Below are positions 22,233-30,376 of a DNA stretch of 32,080 nucleotides, piece after piece (positions within the stretch are counted from its first letter, which is position 1; each line of letters starts with the position of its first letter). This DNA comes from Alicyclobacillus sp. (GTDB lineage: Bacteria > Bacillota > Bacilli > Alicyclobacillales > Alicyclobacillaceae), in NCBI RefSeq assembly GCF_023511815.1, contig NZ_JAIMAV010000025.1, positions 1 to 32,080 of the forward strand. Reading direction: 5' to 3'. Below the pieces are notes generated by a model. That model had not been told where the DNA came from and made no database searches. It was given only the letters and a program-made list of their open reading frames with translations. The translations under genes were made by a program, and so were the position numbers.

Positions 22233-22991
22233 ATGACCGAATCGGTCATGACCCAGTATCTCGGCAAGATTCTCCGCCACCTGCAGGCGCTGCACGATGA
22301 GGAGCAGGGCGCCGTTCGCAGGGCGGCGAGGCTGGTGGCGGATCAGGTGAAGGCGGACCGGATTGTGTACGTGTACGGGCCGGGCGGGCACTCGAATCTG
22401 GGCAGCCAGGAGGTTTTCTTCCGCGCGGGCGGGCTCATGCACATCAGCGCCATCCTGGACGAGGGGACGCTGCTCTCCAACGGGGCGCTGAGATCGATGG
22501 CCATCGAGCGGACCCCCGGGTACGGCGCCATCGTGATCGCCGACAACGATCTGAAGGCGGGCGACCTGTTGATTCTGGTCAACGCGTACGGCATCAACAC
22601 GGCGTGCATCGACGCGGCGCTGGAGGCCAGACGGCGGGGCGTGACGACCATCGGCGTGACCTCGGTGCGGCATGCGCAGCGCACACCGCACAATCATCCG
22701 GCTCGTCATCCGAGCAAGAAGAATCTCTACGAGGTGGTCGACGTGGTCCTCGACAGCAAGGTGGACGTCGGCGACGCGGTGGTGGAGATTCCAGGGCTCG
22801 AGCAGGCGGTGGCCGCGATGTCGACATTCGCCAACGCTTACCTGCTGAATTCGCTGATGGCGGAGGCGGTCGCCCTCCTGGTGGCAGAGGGGGTGCAACC
22901 GCCCATCTGGATGAGCGCCAATGCCCCTGGGGGCGACGACGCGAACGCCCGCTTCATCGAGCGGTTCCGTGGGCGGATCCGGAACTTATAA
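22233..22991 (+). CDS. SIS-domain phosphosugar-binding protein (UPF0309-like)
   Basis: A 252-residue protein with a single SIS fold, as in GmhA-type phosphosugar isomerases. After a helical N-terminus (YLGKILRHLQALHDEEQGAV) come the strand-loop YVYGPGGHSNLGSQEVFFRAGG and LLILVNAYGINTACIDAALEARRRG, then TTIGVTSVRHAQR. The overall pattern matches the UPF0309 group, for which I know no firmly assigned reaction. An isomerase or sugar-phosphate-binding role in the amino-sugar pathway is inferred. The ATG at 22233 has AAAGGAGGGAG upstream. It is the last gene of the first operon, 48 bases after the fusion gene, and convergent with the DeoR regulator. Confidence 0.83.
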   Translation: MTESVMTQYLGKILRHLQALHDEEQGAVRRAARLVADQVKADRIVYVYGPGGHSNLGSQEVFFRAGGLMHISAILDEGTLLSNGALRSMAIERTPGYGAIVIADNDLKAGDLLILVNAYGINTACIDAALEARRRGVTTIGVTSVRHAQRTPHNHPARHPSKKNLYEVVDVVLDSKVDVGDAVVEIPGLEQAVAAMSTFANAYLLNSLMAEAVALLVAEGVQPPIWMSANAPGGDDANARFIERFRGRIRNL

Positions 22992-23187
22992 AGGGCTTAT
23001 GGTCGGTTCACAGCGGGCAGGTGTGCCCGGCACCCGAAAAGCATGTCCGCCTTTACCTTCAAAGCAGGTCAGGTGGAGCCGGCCAACCTGCGGGGCTCGA
23101 CTTCGGCCGAGGGGGCGCGTGGGGGTCTGGAGTCGCCTGCGCCCCCGCGTCACGCTCCCAATCCCGGCGTTTCCATGACCTTTGACC

Positions 23188-23970
23188 TCACCTCTGCGCA
23201 GCGGCCTCTCGGGCGCGTACGACTCGGCAGCCGGCCTCGCGCAGGCGTGTGAGGGCCTCTTCCGGCATCCCGTCGTCTGTGATCCAGAGTGCGGGTTCGT
23301 CGATGCGGGCGACGGGCGCCAGGGTGACACGCCCGAACTTGCTCCTATCGGCGACAATGATTCCGCGTGTGGCGGATTGGAGCATGATCTTGTCGGTACG
23401 GCTCTCCATCAGGTTCGGCGTCGTGAATCCCGCCTGTACATCCGCACCATCCACACCGACGAAAGCGAAATCCGCATTCATCTGCGTCAGTGCCTCGTCC
23501 GCCAAATGCCCCACCGCCGCGTATGATCCCGGTCTCACAATCCCCCCGATCATGACCAGCGTAATGTGCGAGTGTCCCGCCAGTTCCGAGGCGATGTTGA
23601 TTGCCGGTGTGATGACCGTCAGGTGCCGTTTCTTCAATAACTCCCGGGCCAGGTAAGTGGTGGTCGATCCCGCGCTCAGCATGACCACCTGGCCATCCTC
23701 CACCATCGCCGCCGCCGCTGCAGCGATCTGGCGTTTTTCCGCGGTGTTTCGCCCCATCTTCTCCTGAAAACGCGTCTCCAGCGCAGACGCTGGATTTGCC
23801 GTCGCGCCTCCGCGGACGCGGCGAATGAGGTTCTGAGACTCCAGGATGTCGAGATCCCTCCGCAGCGTGACCTCACTGACCCCGAAGAAATCGCGGAGCT
23901 GATCGATCCGTACCTCTCCGCATTCCGCCACCCAATCGGCGATTCGCTGTCGGCGCTCGTCTGCCGACAT
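23188..23970 (-). CDS. DeoR-family transcriptional repressor
   Basis: A 260-residue regulator. The N-terminal helix-turn-helix starts SADERRQRIADWVAECGEVR and contains GVSEVTLRRDLDILESQNLI, followed by the RVRGGA hinge typical of DeoR. The sensor domain has EKRQIAAAAAAMVEDGQ, then SAGSTTTYLARELL, and VGVDGADVQAGFT near the phosphosugar pocket. The effector is probably a phosphorylated sugar intermediate of the neighbouring pathway. The ATG at 23970 fits the usual family N-terminus; a TTG at 24021 with GGTGAG upstream would add 17 residues and is a real alternative. It is divergent from the APC permease and most likely controls that operon. Confidence 0.9.
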   Translation of the reverse strand: MSADERRQRIADWVAECGEVRIDQLRDFFGVSEVTLRRDLDILESQNLIRRVRGGATANPASALETRFQEKMGRNTAEKRQIAAAAAAMVEDGQVVMLSAGSTTTYLARELLKKRHLTVITPAINIASELAGHSHITLVMIGGIVRPGSYAAVGHLADEALTQMNADFAFVGVDGADVQAGFTTPNLMESRTDKIMLQSATRGIIVADRSKFGRVTLAPVARIDEPALWITDDGMPEEALTRLREAGCRVVRAREAAAQR

Positions 23971-24267
23971 TCCGTCCCCGGAACGCCCCGCTTCGTTTTT
24001 TACCGTTTCCCGCTGCTCCAATGGATCTCACCCGCATTCCAACCGATCATCTGAGCCTGCGTTGTGCCAATGGGTGATTGTGTCACCTCGGGTAGGACGT
24101 TGCCATCCTCCCGGTTTGTCACCGTCGGGTATCGTACGGACACAGGCCCTCTGGTACCCACTAGCATAGCACACGACGGGAGCCTGATGGACCACAAAAT
24201 GAAAGGTTGGTGTTTCGAACTGGTTTCTATCATTGAATGAATATCGATAAAATGCCTAACGAATAGG

Positions 24268-24296
24268 TTGCGAAATATCTTTGAATCGATTACATT
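24268..24296 (+). promoter_or_regulatory. Promoter of the APC permease operon
   Basis: TTGCGA (24268-24273), a 17-base spacer and TACATT (24291-24296). The -10 hexamer is identical to that of the symporter promoter. Confidence 0.55.
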
Positions 24297-24300
24297 ATCC

Positions 24301-24317
24301 TTGTAAAACGGTTTCAT
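24301..24317 (+). promoter_or_regulatory. cre-like element
   Basis: TTGTAAAACGGTTTCAT has the central CG and a perfect right half of a cre site, but the left half is displaced by one base (TG-5-CG instead of TG-4-CG). It lies at the predicted transcription start. Its core AAAACGGTTTC is identical to the symporter cre, which argues for shared CcpA control. Confidence 0.5.
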
Positions 24318-24404
24318 GTTAGCCGGAATGCATACCGGGAATCCTGTCATTATCACTCCGGTTGTCATTCCCGCCACTTCGGGTTGTGAGAGGAGGAACC
24401 ACCA

Positions 24405-25787
24405 ATGGGACCATCCAACGGGAAACCTGGCGGATTGGTTCGAGCCATCGGGTTGTTTGAGGCAACCACCATCAATATGTCTCAGATGGTGGGGATTGGT
24501 CCATTCATCACCATTCCGCTCATTCTGTCCGCCATGGGTGGCCCGCAGGCATTGTTTGGTTGGATCGCCGGTGCCTTGCTCGCGATGGCCGACGGTTTGG
24601 TTTGGGCTGAGCTTGGTGCAGCGATGCCGGGTGAGGGCGGATCGTACGTGTATCTGCGGGAGGCGTTCCAGTACAGTACAGGGAAACTGATGCCGTTTTT
24701 GTTTGTGTGGTCGACTCTCATCGCCACGCCGCTCATCATGTCGACCGGCATGATCGGAATGGCCAACTACCTCATCTACTTCTGGCCGGGGATGACGCCG
24801 CTGGAGACCAAGTTGGTTGCGGCCGGTATCACCGTCATCACCGTCGCGCTCCTGTACAGGCGGGTGACGGGTGTGACGAAAGTGACCAAGGTACTTTGGG
24901 CTGGTATGATCCTCACCGTGCTGCTCATTATCGTGGCGGGCCTGACCCACTTCCATGCCGACCGGGCGTTCGCGTTCCCCGCAGGGGCGTTTGCGCCCAA
25001 CAAATTCCTCGCGGGCCTGGGCGCCGGCATGCTGATATCCATTTACGATTACCTCGGGTACTACACCGTCGCGTACATGGGGGACGAGGTCAAGGACCCG
25101 GGCCGCACCATCCCGCGTGCGATTGTGCTGTCCATCGTCCTGGTCGCCATCATCGACATGGCTATCAACCTGAGCATCATCGGGGTCGTGCCGTGGCAGA
25201 CGGCGGTCAACAGCCAGAACATCGGTACGCTGTTCATGCAGACCGTGTGGGGCAAGACGGGCGCTGCGCTGATCACCCTGCTGATCCTGTGGACGGCGTT
25301 CGCCTCAGTTTACACGGGTCTGCTGGGTGCTTCGCGACTTCCGTATAATGCGGCGCGCGACGGACTGTTTTTCAGCAGCTTCGGGAAGCTTCATCCCAAG
25401 CACCAGTTTCCGCACATCTCTCTGCTGGTGATGGGTGCGTTCACGGCGGTGTTCTGCTTCTTCAACCTGCAGCAGATCATCAACGCGCTGATGGCGGTCT
25501 CCATTGTCGTGCAGTTCATCGGCCAGATTGTCGCGCTGACCGTCCTGCGCCGCCGCCAGCCGGGTCTGAAGCGGCCGTTCAAGCAGTGGCTGTATCCGTT
25601 GCCCAGTCTCATCGCCCTGATCGGGTGGGTGTGGATCTTCTGGTCCTCCGGTTGGCAGGCTATCGAGTGGGCCATCGTTTGGACCGCTCTCGGGATTGTG
25701 GTATTCCTCGTCTGGGCTGCGCGCGGTCGTCAGTGGCCTTTCGGGGAGAAGGTCATCCACGAACAGTATCTATCCGCGCAACGGTGA
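24405..25787 (+). CDS. APC-superfamily amino acid/amine permease
   Basis: A 460-residue transporter with about 12 membrane segments. The APC signature is clear in TM1 and TM2 (IGLFEATTINMSQMVGIGPF, then AMGGPQALFGWIAGALLAM), in LVWAELGAAMPGEGGSYVYL, and in the loop GDEVKDPGRTIPRAI. The family imports amino acids or related amines by proton or cation symport. In an amino-sugar operon this is unusual. The closest known parallel is FrlA of the E. coli fructoselysine operon, so a glycated amine or amino-sugar conjugate is possible. The ATG has AGGAGG eight bases upstream. It is probably regulated by the adjacent DeoR protein and CcpA. Confidence 0.9.
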   Translation: MGPSNGKPGGLVRAIGLFEATTINMSQMVGIGPFITIPLILSAMGGPQALFGWIAGALLAMADGLVWAELGAAMPGEGGSYVYLREAFQYSTGKLMPFLFVWSTLIATPLIMSTGMIGMANYLIYFWPGMTPLETKLVAAGITVITVALLYRRVTGVTKVTKVLWAGMILTVLLIIVAGLTHFHADRAFAFPAGAFAPNKFLAGLGAGMLISIYDYLGYYTVAYMGDEVKDPGRTIPRAIVLSIVLVAIIDMAINLSIIGVVPWQTAVNSQNIGTLFMQTVWGKTGAALITLLILWTAFASVYTGLLGASRLPYNAARDGLFFSSFGKLHPKHQFPHISLLVMGAFTAVFCFFNLQQIINALMAVSIVVQFIGQIVALTVLRRRQPGLKRPFKQWLYPLPSLIALIGWVWIFWSSGWQAIEWAIVWTALGIVVFLVWAARGRQWPFGEKVIHEQYLSAQR

Positions 25788-25874
25788 GGCGCGGCCGTGG
25801 GACAGCGTGCGACGCGTTATGTGGTCCCACGGCGCCTTCGCCATCTACACTCCCGTGAAAAGGGGGATGGGCGT

Positions 25875-26825
25875 ATGGCACCAGCGTACCTGTTGGCGTT
25901 CGATTTTGGCGGAACAAAACTGGCGATCGCGACGGCCACGCCGGATGGCCGCCTCCTGTCCAGGGCACAGGTGGCGACCGGGGAGTGCCGTGACGCCGCC
26001 GACGCCCTGAGACGGGCCATCGCCGCCGGAAAACAGCTCGCCAGTGGCGCGGAGGCAGAGGGGAAGCGGTTGGCGGGCATCGGGGTTGCCACAATGGGAA
26101 TCACCCGCCGGGACGGAGTGGATATGGCGCCCAACGTGCCTGGGTGGCATGCGCTGCACCTGTGGGACGTCTTCGACGAGGCGTTCCCAGGAACCCCCGT
26201 CGCCATCGCGAACGATGTGAAGGCGGCTGCTCTCGCGGAGGTGTGCAGCGGGGCGTTGCGAGGTGCGAGGAGTGGGATGTATGTCAACCTCGGTACCGGC
26301 ATCGCCGTGGCACTCACGATGGGCGAACAGGTCCTCGAAGGCAGTCATGGCGCGGCCGGCGAGATTGGCTACAACCTGCGCCGACCGGATGAACCACGCG
26401 GGGTCCGGGATGGTGTCGCCCCACTCGAGGAATACACCGGCGGAAAGGCGCTGGGCGAGCGGGCCACGCGTCGATTTGGCCGATCCTTGACCGCGGCGGA
26501 CATATTCGCCCTCGTCGCCGAAGACGCCGAGATGCGGGGGTTCGTGGAGGATGCAATGACAGAGTTGGCCTTTCACCTGGCCAACGCGATGGTGCTCTGG
26601 GACCCGGAGGTCGTGGCATTCGGTGGAGGCATGATGGGCGCCGAGGGGGTCATCCTGCCCGTTATCGAACGATATGTCCGGCGGTTCGTCCCGTTCCCGC
26701 CCCGCCTCAGTTTGGCGTTTTACCGCCGGGATGCCGGCTTGCATGGCGCACTGGAGCTGGCCCGACGAGCCATGGCGCAAGAGAACACGAAACCGGGAGG
26801 CGATTCAATTGTCATACACCCGTGA
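25875..26825 (+). CDS. ROK-family sugar kinase
   Basis: A 316-residue cytoplasmic kinase expected to phosphorylate the imported sugar at C6. The phosphate-1 loop is FDFGGTKLAIA (D10 to K15), and the catalytic base is D114 in ANDVKAAALAE. The phosphate-2 segment NLGTGIAVAL is present. The zinc motif of NagK/glucokinase-type ROK proteins is absent: GEIGH reads GEIGY, and no CxCGxxGCxE follows, as in a minority of ROK kinases. GalNAc or GlcNAc kinase (AgaK-like) fits the pathway. The ATG at 25875 has AGGGGG eight bases upstream. Its end overlaps the start of the next gene by 17 bases. Confidence 0.9.
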   Translation: MAPAYLLAFDFGGTKLAIATATPDGRLLSRAQVATGECRDAADALRRAIAAGKQLASGAEAEGKRLAGIGVATMGITRRDGVDMAPNVPGWHALHLWDVFDEAFPGTPVAIANDVKAAALAEVCSGALRGARSGMYVNLGTGIAVALTMGEQVLEGSHGAAGEIGYNLRRPDEPRGVRDGVAPLEEYTGGKALGERATRRFGRSLTAADIFALVAEDAEMRGFVEDAMTELAFHLANAMVLWDPEVVAFGGGMMGAEGVILPVIERYVRRFVPFPPRLSLAFYRRDAGLHGALELARRAMAQENTKPGGDSIVIHP

Positions 26826-27852
26826 TGAGATTGACCACCAGCCTGAGGCGTGGCGCCTTACCTTGGCAGCGACCGACGCATGGTGGGACGAACACGCCGA
26901 GTACCTCGCGCAGGCCATCGACGGTACGGTGGTCTTCACAGGATGCGGGACGTCGTACCACTTGGCGCACAGCGCGGCGCGTCTGTGGCAGCTCGTCACC
27001 GGGCACCGTGCTATCGCGGTACCGTCGTCCGAGGTGTTCCTCTCCGGCACCGGCGCGCTGCCGAAGGACGGGCCGCTGACGATGTTCGCCATCTCTCGAT
27101 CCGGTACGACCACCGAGGTCCTGTGGGCGGTCGAACAGATTCAGCGGGATCGGCCTGGGAGTCGCGTGGTGGCCGTCACCTGCCACGAGGACAGCGATCT
27201 GGCCCGTCTGTGCGAACGCCCACTCGTTCTTCCACACGCCGCCGAACGGTCGGTTGTGATGACGAAGTCGTTCACCAGTATGCTGCTGGCGTTGCAACGG
27301 CTGGCCGCGCACGCGGCTGATCGAGTGGATCTCGTTGCTGAACTCGACCGCCTGCCGGACGAGCTCGCCCATCGCATGGCTGAGTTCACCGCATTTGGGC
27401 AGTGGGCGGGGGCCCAGGATAGCTGGCGCCAGTACATCTTCCTCGGCCTTGGCCCATATGAAGGGCTGGCGAGGGAAGCGACCCTGAAGCTCAAGGAAAT
27501 GACCCAGGTCGCATGCGAGGCGTACAACCCGCTGGAGTTTCGCCATGGTCCCATCTCTGTAGTGGCGCAGGGCACCGTGGTGGTGTCCATGGTCGATGCC
27601 GCCAACGCCGCCGCTGTGCAGGCCGTGGGACGGGACGTTGCGAGGTTGGGGGGAAGCGTGCTCGAGCTCGTCCCGGAAGGAGTCACCCGCGCACAGGAGG
27701 CGACGCGCGCGTTGGTTCTACCGTCGGTGAGCGACTGGAGCCGGGCCGTGCTGTACATGCCGGCGCTCCATCACCTGGCATTGGCACGGGCTGAGTTTCT
27801 AGGCTTGAATCCGGATCAGCCCAGACATCTGACGCAGGTGGTGACACTGTGA
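26809..27852 (+). CDS. SIS-domain amino-sugar-6-phosphate deaminase/isomerase (AgaS-like)
   Basis: A 347-residue double-SIS protein resembling the isomerase half of GlmS without the glutaminase domain. The first SIS domain has FTGCGTSYHLAHSAARLWQ and ISRSGTTTEVLWAVEQI; the second has FLGLGPYEGLAREATLKLKEM and NPLEFRHGPISVV, where the FRHGP motif recalls AgaS. AgaS converts galactosamine-6-P to tagatose-6-P plus ammonia; FrlB-type deglycases are the main alternative. The TTG at 26809 is taken as start because GGGAGG ends eight bases upstream and no ATG or GTG fits. It is coupled to the kinase by a 17-base overlap. The fused NagB domain is a second deaminase in the same island. Confidence 0.87.
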   Translation: MSYTRDEIDHQPEAWRLTLAATDAWWDEHAEYLAQAIDGTVVFTGCGTSYHLAHSAARLWQLVTGHRAIAVPSSEVFLSGTGALPKDGPLTMFAISRSGTTTEVLWAVEQIQRDRPGSRVVAVTCHEDSDLARLCERPLVLPHAAERSVVMTKSFTSMLLALQRLAAHAADRVDLVAELDRLPDELAHRMAEFTAFGQWAGAQDSWRQYIFLGLGPYEGLAREATLKLKEMTQVACEAYNPLEFRHGPISVVAQGTVVVSMVDAANAAAVQAVGRDVARLGGSVLELVPEGVTRAQEATRALVLPSVSDWSRAVLYMPALHHLALARAEFLGLNPDQPRHLTQVVTL

Positions 27853-27957
27853 CGGGGGTGACCCCGCTGTTCGGTGCGTGACAGGGGTGGTTGCTGGTTG
27901 AACACATCGCACGACTTCAACACGGGGAAGTCGAGCTGACCGAGGGAGGCCTCGAAC

Positions 27958-28815
27958 ATGCCACTGGTCCGGATGATGGACGTGTACGCGCGGGCTCAGC
28001 GACAGAGTTGGGCGGTGGTCGGATTTGCCGCATACAATTTGGAAACTGTCCAGGCATTGGTGCAGACCGCGGACCGTCTCGGTGCACCGGTGCTGGTGCA
28101 GACGACGCCGAGCAATATCGACAACGCGGGCATTCACCTGTTGGCGGCACTCGTCCGTGCAGCAGCGGATCGGGTTTCCGTACCGGTTGGGTTGCATCTG
28201 GATCACGGGGACAGCATCGATCGCGTTCGCCAATGCTTGGAATACGGGTACACATCGGTGATGATAGACGGTTCACACCTTCCATACGCGGAAAACGTGG
28301 CGTTGACCCGCGAGGCGGTGAGGTTGGCGCATGCCCGGGGTGTACCGGTGGAGGCGGAGTTAGGCCATGTCGGCGGTGTGGAAGATGACATGGCTGAAGC
28401 AGAGGCGGCATACACGGACCCGGATCTAGCGGCCGATTTCGTAGAGAAGACGGGCGTCGACGCTCTTGCAGTGGCAATCGGTACGGCGCACGGGCTGTAT
28501 CGGGGGGAACCGAAACTCGACTTCGACCGATTGAGGGCCATCCGCAAACGGGTGTCGGTCCCACTGGTACTCCACGGGGCGTCCGGCGTCCCTGACGCGG
28601 CCATCCGGCGCGCCATCGCGGAGGGAATTGTGAAAATCAACATTGCCACAGAGTTGAAGATCCCGTTTGCGGCGGCGCTGCGCACGTACCTCGTGGAAAA
28701 TCCGGAGGACTCGGATCCGCGCCGCTACTTCAAGCCCGCGCAGTCGGCGTACGCGGCGGTGGTGGCCAAGAAAATCCGACTGGCCGGCGCGGAGGGCCAA
28801 TATGCCGGCGCGTGA
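27958..28815 (+). CDS. Class II tagatose/fructose-bisphosphate aldolase (KbaY/GatY-like)
   Basis: A 285-residue zinc aldolase that splits tagatose-1,6-bisphosphate (or the fructose isomer) to dihydroxyacetone phosphate and glyceraldehyde-3-phosphate. Motifs are HLDHGDS (catalytic D82, zinc ligand H83), EAELGHVGG, the zinc ligand H178 in AIGTAHGLY, and H206 in VLHGASGVP. KINIATELK forms the phosphate pocket. Length and motif spacing match the KbaY/GatY/FbaA group. The tagatose preference is inferred from the AgaS-like and PfkB neighbours. The ATG has GGGAGG eight bases upstream. A gap of 105 bases separates it from the SIS gene with no clear promoter, so it is probably in the same operon. Confidence 0.93.
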   Translation: MPLVRMMDVYARAQRQSWAVVGFAAYNLETVQALVQTADRLGAPVLVQTTPSNIDNAGIHLLAALVRAAADRVSVPVGLHLDHGDSIDRVRQCLEYGYTSVMIDGSHLPYAENVALTREAVRLAHARGVPVEAELGHVGGVEDDMAEAEAAYTDPDLAADFVEKTGVDALAVAIGTAHGLYRGEPKLDFDRLRAIRKRVSVPLVLHGASGVPDAAIRRAIAEGIVKINIATELKIPFAAALRTYLVENPEDSDPRRYFKPAQSAYAAVVAKKIRLAGAEGQYAGA

Positions 28816-28906
28816 AGGTTCCGGCAGAGGACCCGCTGGCGTGGCTGGCGCAAGCACGGGCGTTGACATGGGAGTTCGGTTGGTCTGCGAACGTGAAGGT
28901 GACAGC

Positions 28907-29911
28907 ATGCTTCGTCGGGGGACCGCGGCCCTGCGGGTGTTGACGGTGACACCGAATCCCGCGATCGACAAGACGTATTGGTTGGAGCGAGTACGCCCGG
29001 GGGAGACGCTGCGGGTCAAGCGCGTGACGGCGAGAGCGGGAGGCAAGGGACTGAATGTCCTTCGAGTTCTCACAGCCCTGGGCGTTCCCGCGGAGGCCAC
29101 GGGCATGATCGGTGGGCACGCGGGCGCTTGGATCCGCACGGCGCTTGAAGTGGAGGGGCTGGCGAACGATTTTCTCCAGATTGAAGGGGAGTCGCGTGCG
29201 ACCGTTACGCTGGTGGAGACGGACGGCCGAGTGACGGAGCTGTTGGAACCGGGGCCGCTGGTGAGGGCTCGGGAGGCGGACGCATTCCTCCGGCACTTGG
29301 AACGCTTAGCGGAACGCGTCACGTTTGTCACGATGAGCGGTTCCCTGCCGCCAGGACTCGATCCGAGCCACTACGCCGATATGGTCCGAATGGTTCAGGC
29401 GTCCGGTGCTCGCGCATGTGTCGATACGAGCGGTGCGGCTTTGTCGGCTGCGGTTCCTGCCCGGCCTTTCCTGGTAAAGATCAACCATCATGAGCTGCGC
29501 CAGTGGTTGCAGACACAGCGGGAACCGATGTCGGACCCGGCGGTTGAGCCGGTTTCAAGGTGGGTGATCGATGGAGCCAGGTCGTTGGTGGAGGCGGGAG
29601 CAGAGGTGGCTGTGGTCACCTGTGGAGACCAGGGAAGTTTTTTGTCCACGCGGACGGACGTTTGGTACGCCCGGCCGCTGGTGCTGGTGCCGAAGCACGA
29701 GGACGGAATCAATCCGGTCGGCAGCGGGGACGCCTTTTTCGCGGGTCTGCTTGCAGGTTGGCACCGGTTTGGTGACTGGCTCGGGGCGCTTCGCGTGGCG
29801 ACCGCGGCGGGTGCGAGCAATGCCGAGCATCCGGTGGCGGGAACGGTGGATCCGAGTGACGTATGGCGGCGCAGCGCGGAGGTCGTCGTGAATCATGTCG
29901 TTCACCTGTGA
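28907..29911 (+). CDS. PfkB-family tagatose-6-phosphate / 1-phosphofructokinase-like kinase
   Basis: A 334-residue kinase that would phosphorylate tagatose-6-P (or fructose-1-P) to the bisphosphate used by the adjacent aldolase. Residues about 11-22 LRVLTVTPNPAID and then ARAGGKGLNVLRVL form the substrate-binding start typical of LacC/FruK. VTMSGSLPPGL follows mid-protein. NPVGSGDAFFAGLLAGW contains the catalytic base D275 and the anion hole. The ATG at 28907 has GAAGGTGA upstream; ATG codons at 28868 and 28802 lie in frame but would add a non-conserved extension. It closes the second operon. Subfamily choice between LacC- and FruK-type cannot be made from motifs alone. Confidence 0.9.
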   Translation: MLRRGTAALRVLTVTPNPAIDKTYWLERVRPGETLRVKRVTARAGGKGLNVLRVLTALGVPAEATGMIGGHAGAWIRTALEVEGLANDFLQIEGESRATVTLVETDGRVTELLEPGPLVRAREADAFLRHLERLAERVTFVTMSGSLPPGLDPSHYADMVRMVQASGARACVDTSGAALSAAVPARPFLVKINHHELRQWLQTQREPMSDPAVEPVSRWVIDGARSLVEAGAEVAVVTCGDQGSFLSTRTDVWYARPLVLVPKHEDGINPVGSGDAFFAGLLAGWHRFGDWLGALRVATAAGASNAEHPVAGTVDPSDVWRRSAEVVVNHVVHL

Positions 29912-30119
29912 AGGGTTCAGATGGTTCTTTGCATGGGTTGCTCTTTCGTGGTGACGGACCGTATGTGCGACCGTCAGTGTTCCGTGGAGATAGATCCGGA
30001 GTCGGAGATCCGCCCGCATCCCCCGGGCGGCCATCTTCGATCCACAAAACCTCACCTTGTTGCCCACCGTGAGCGGTTGTCCATCTTCTATGCCTATGTC
30101 ATTTTCGTGAGGATTATGC

Positions 30120-30149
30120 TTGTCAGACAAGCTTGCATTCTTTTATAAT
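30120..30149 (+). promoter_or_regulatory. Promoter of the second riboswitch-controlled transcript
   Basis: TTGTCA (30120-30125), an 18-base spacer and a perfect TATAAT (30144-30149). It lies about 40 bases before the aptamer. Between the kinase stop and this promoter (29912-30119) I see no gene; a short GC hairpin at 30010-30030 lacks a T-run. Confidence 0.7.
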
Positions 30150-30189
30150 CGGTACGAACCGGTGTCCAAGGCCGGACAATTGACGAAAA

Positions 30190-30360
30190 CATCCGAACCC
30201 CGGTGTGGGGGCGGGGGAACTGTGCTGTTTTGGGGCGAATCCTGTTGAAAGGTGCCATCGCGGGGGGAACGTGAGCGTCGCCGTGGGCGATGCGAACCGC
30301 GATGGCGGCAGGTAGGGAGGAGAAGCCGCTCCCGAGCCCGTCAACTAACCTCGCAGGATG
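30190..30360 (+). ncRNA. c-di-AMP riboswitch (ydaO-yuaA type), second copy
   Basis: The conserved landmarks recur in order: CATCCGAACC, GCGGGGGAACTGTG, TTTTGGGGCGAATCC, then the 3' core CCCGAGCCCGTCAACTAACC and CTCGCAGGATG. The outer P1 helix is CATCC (30190-30194) with GGATG (30356-30360). The hairpin between the two halves is longer than in the copy at 10756, including CCATCGCGG and CCGCGATGG arms (30254-30264 and 30297-30306). The ribosome binding site AAAGGGG begins four bases after P1 and no terminator is seen, so ligand binding may act on translation. The downstream gene is a wall hydrolase, the classic target of this riboswitch class. Confidence 0.88.
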
Positions 30361-30376
30361 CAAAGGGGCTTACGGA

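Larger units (their letters stand above)
23971..24404. other. DeoR/APC divergent control region
   Basis: About 430 bases without a gene, notably AT-rich between 24190 and 24310. It holds the forward promoter (24268-24296), the cre-like element (24301-24317) and the APC ribosome binding site AGGAGG (24391-24396). On the minus strand TATGCT (24168-24163) could serve as a -10 box for the DeoR gene, but I find no matching -35. No clear long palindrome for DeoR binding was identified. Confidence 0.5.

Noticed and set aside
23014-23146. Hairpins CGGGCA/TGCCCG (23014-23029) and GGGGGCGC/GCGCCCCC (23111-23146) between the SIS and DeoR genes
   Set aside because: Neither has a T-run on either strand and the second has a 20-base loop, so I do not call terminators.
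24000-24956. 318-codon minus-strand frame through the DeoR/APC control region
   Set aside because: It covers the AT-rich promoter region and the APC gene antisense, and its composition is not protein-like.
30010-30030. CCGCCCG/CGGGCGG hairpin after the PfkB-family kinase
   Set aside because: The stem has seven pairs and no T-run follows; it is too weak to call as the operon terminator.
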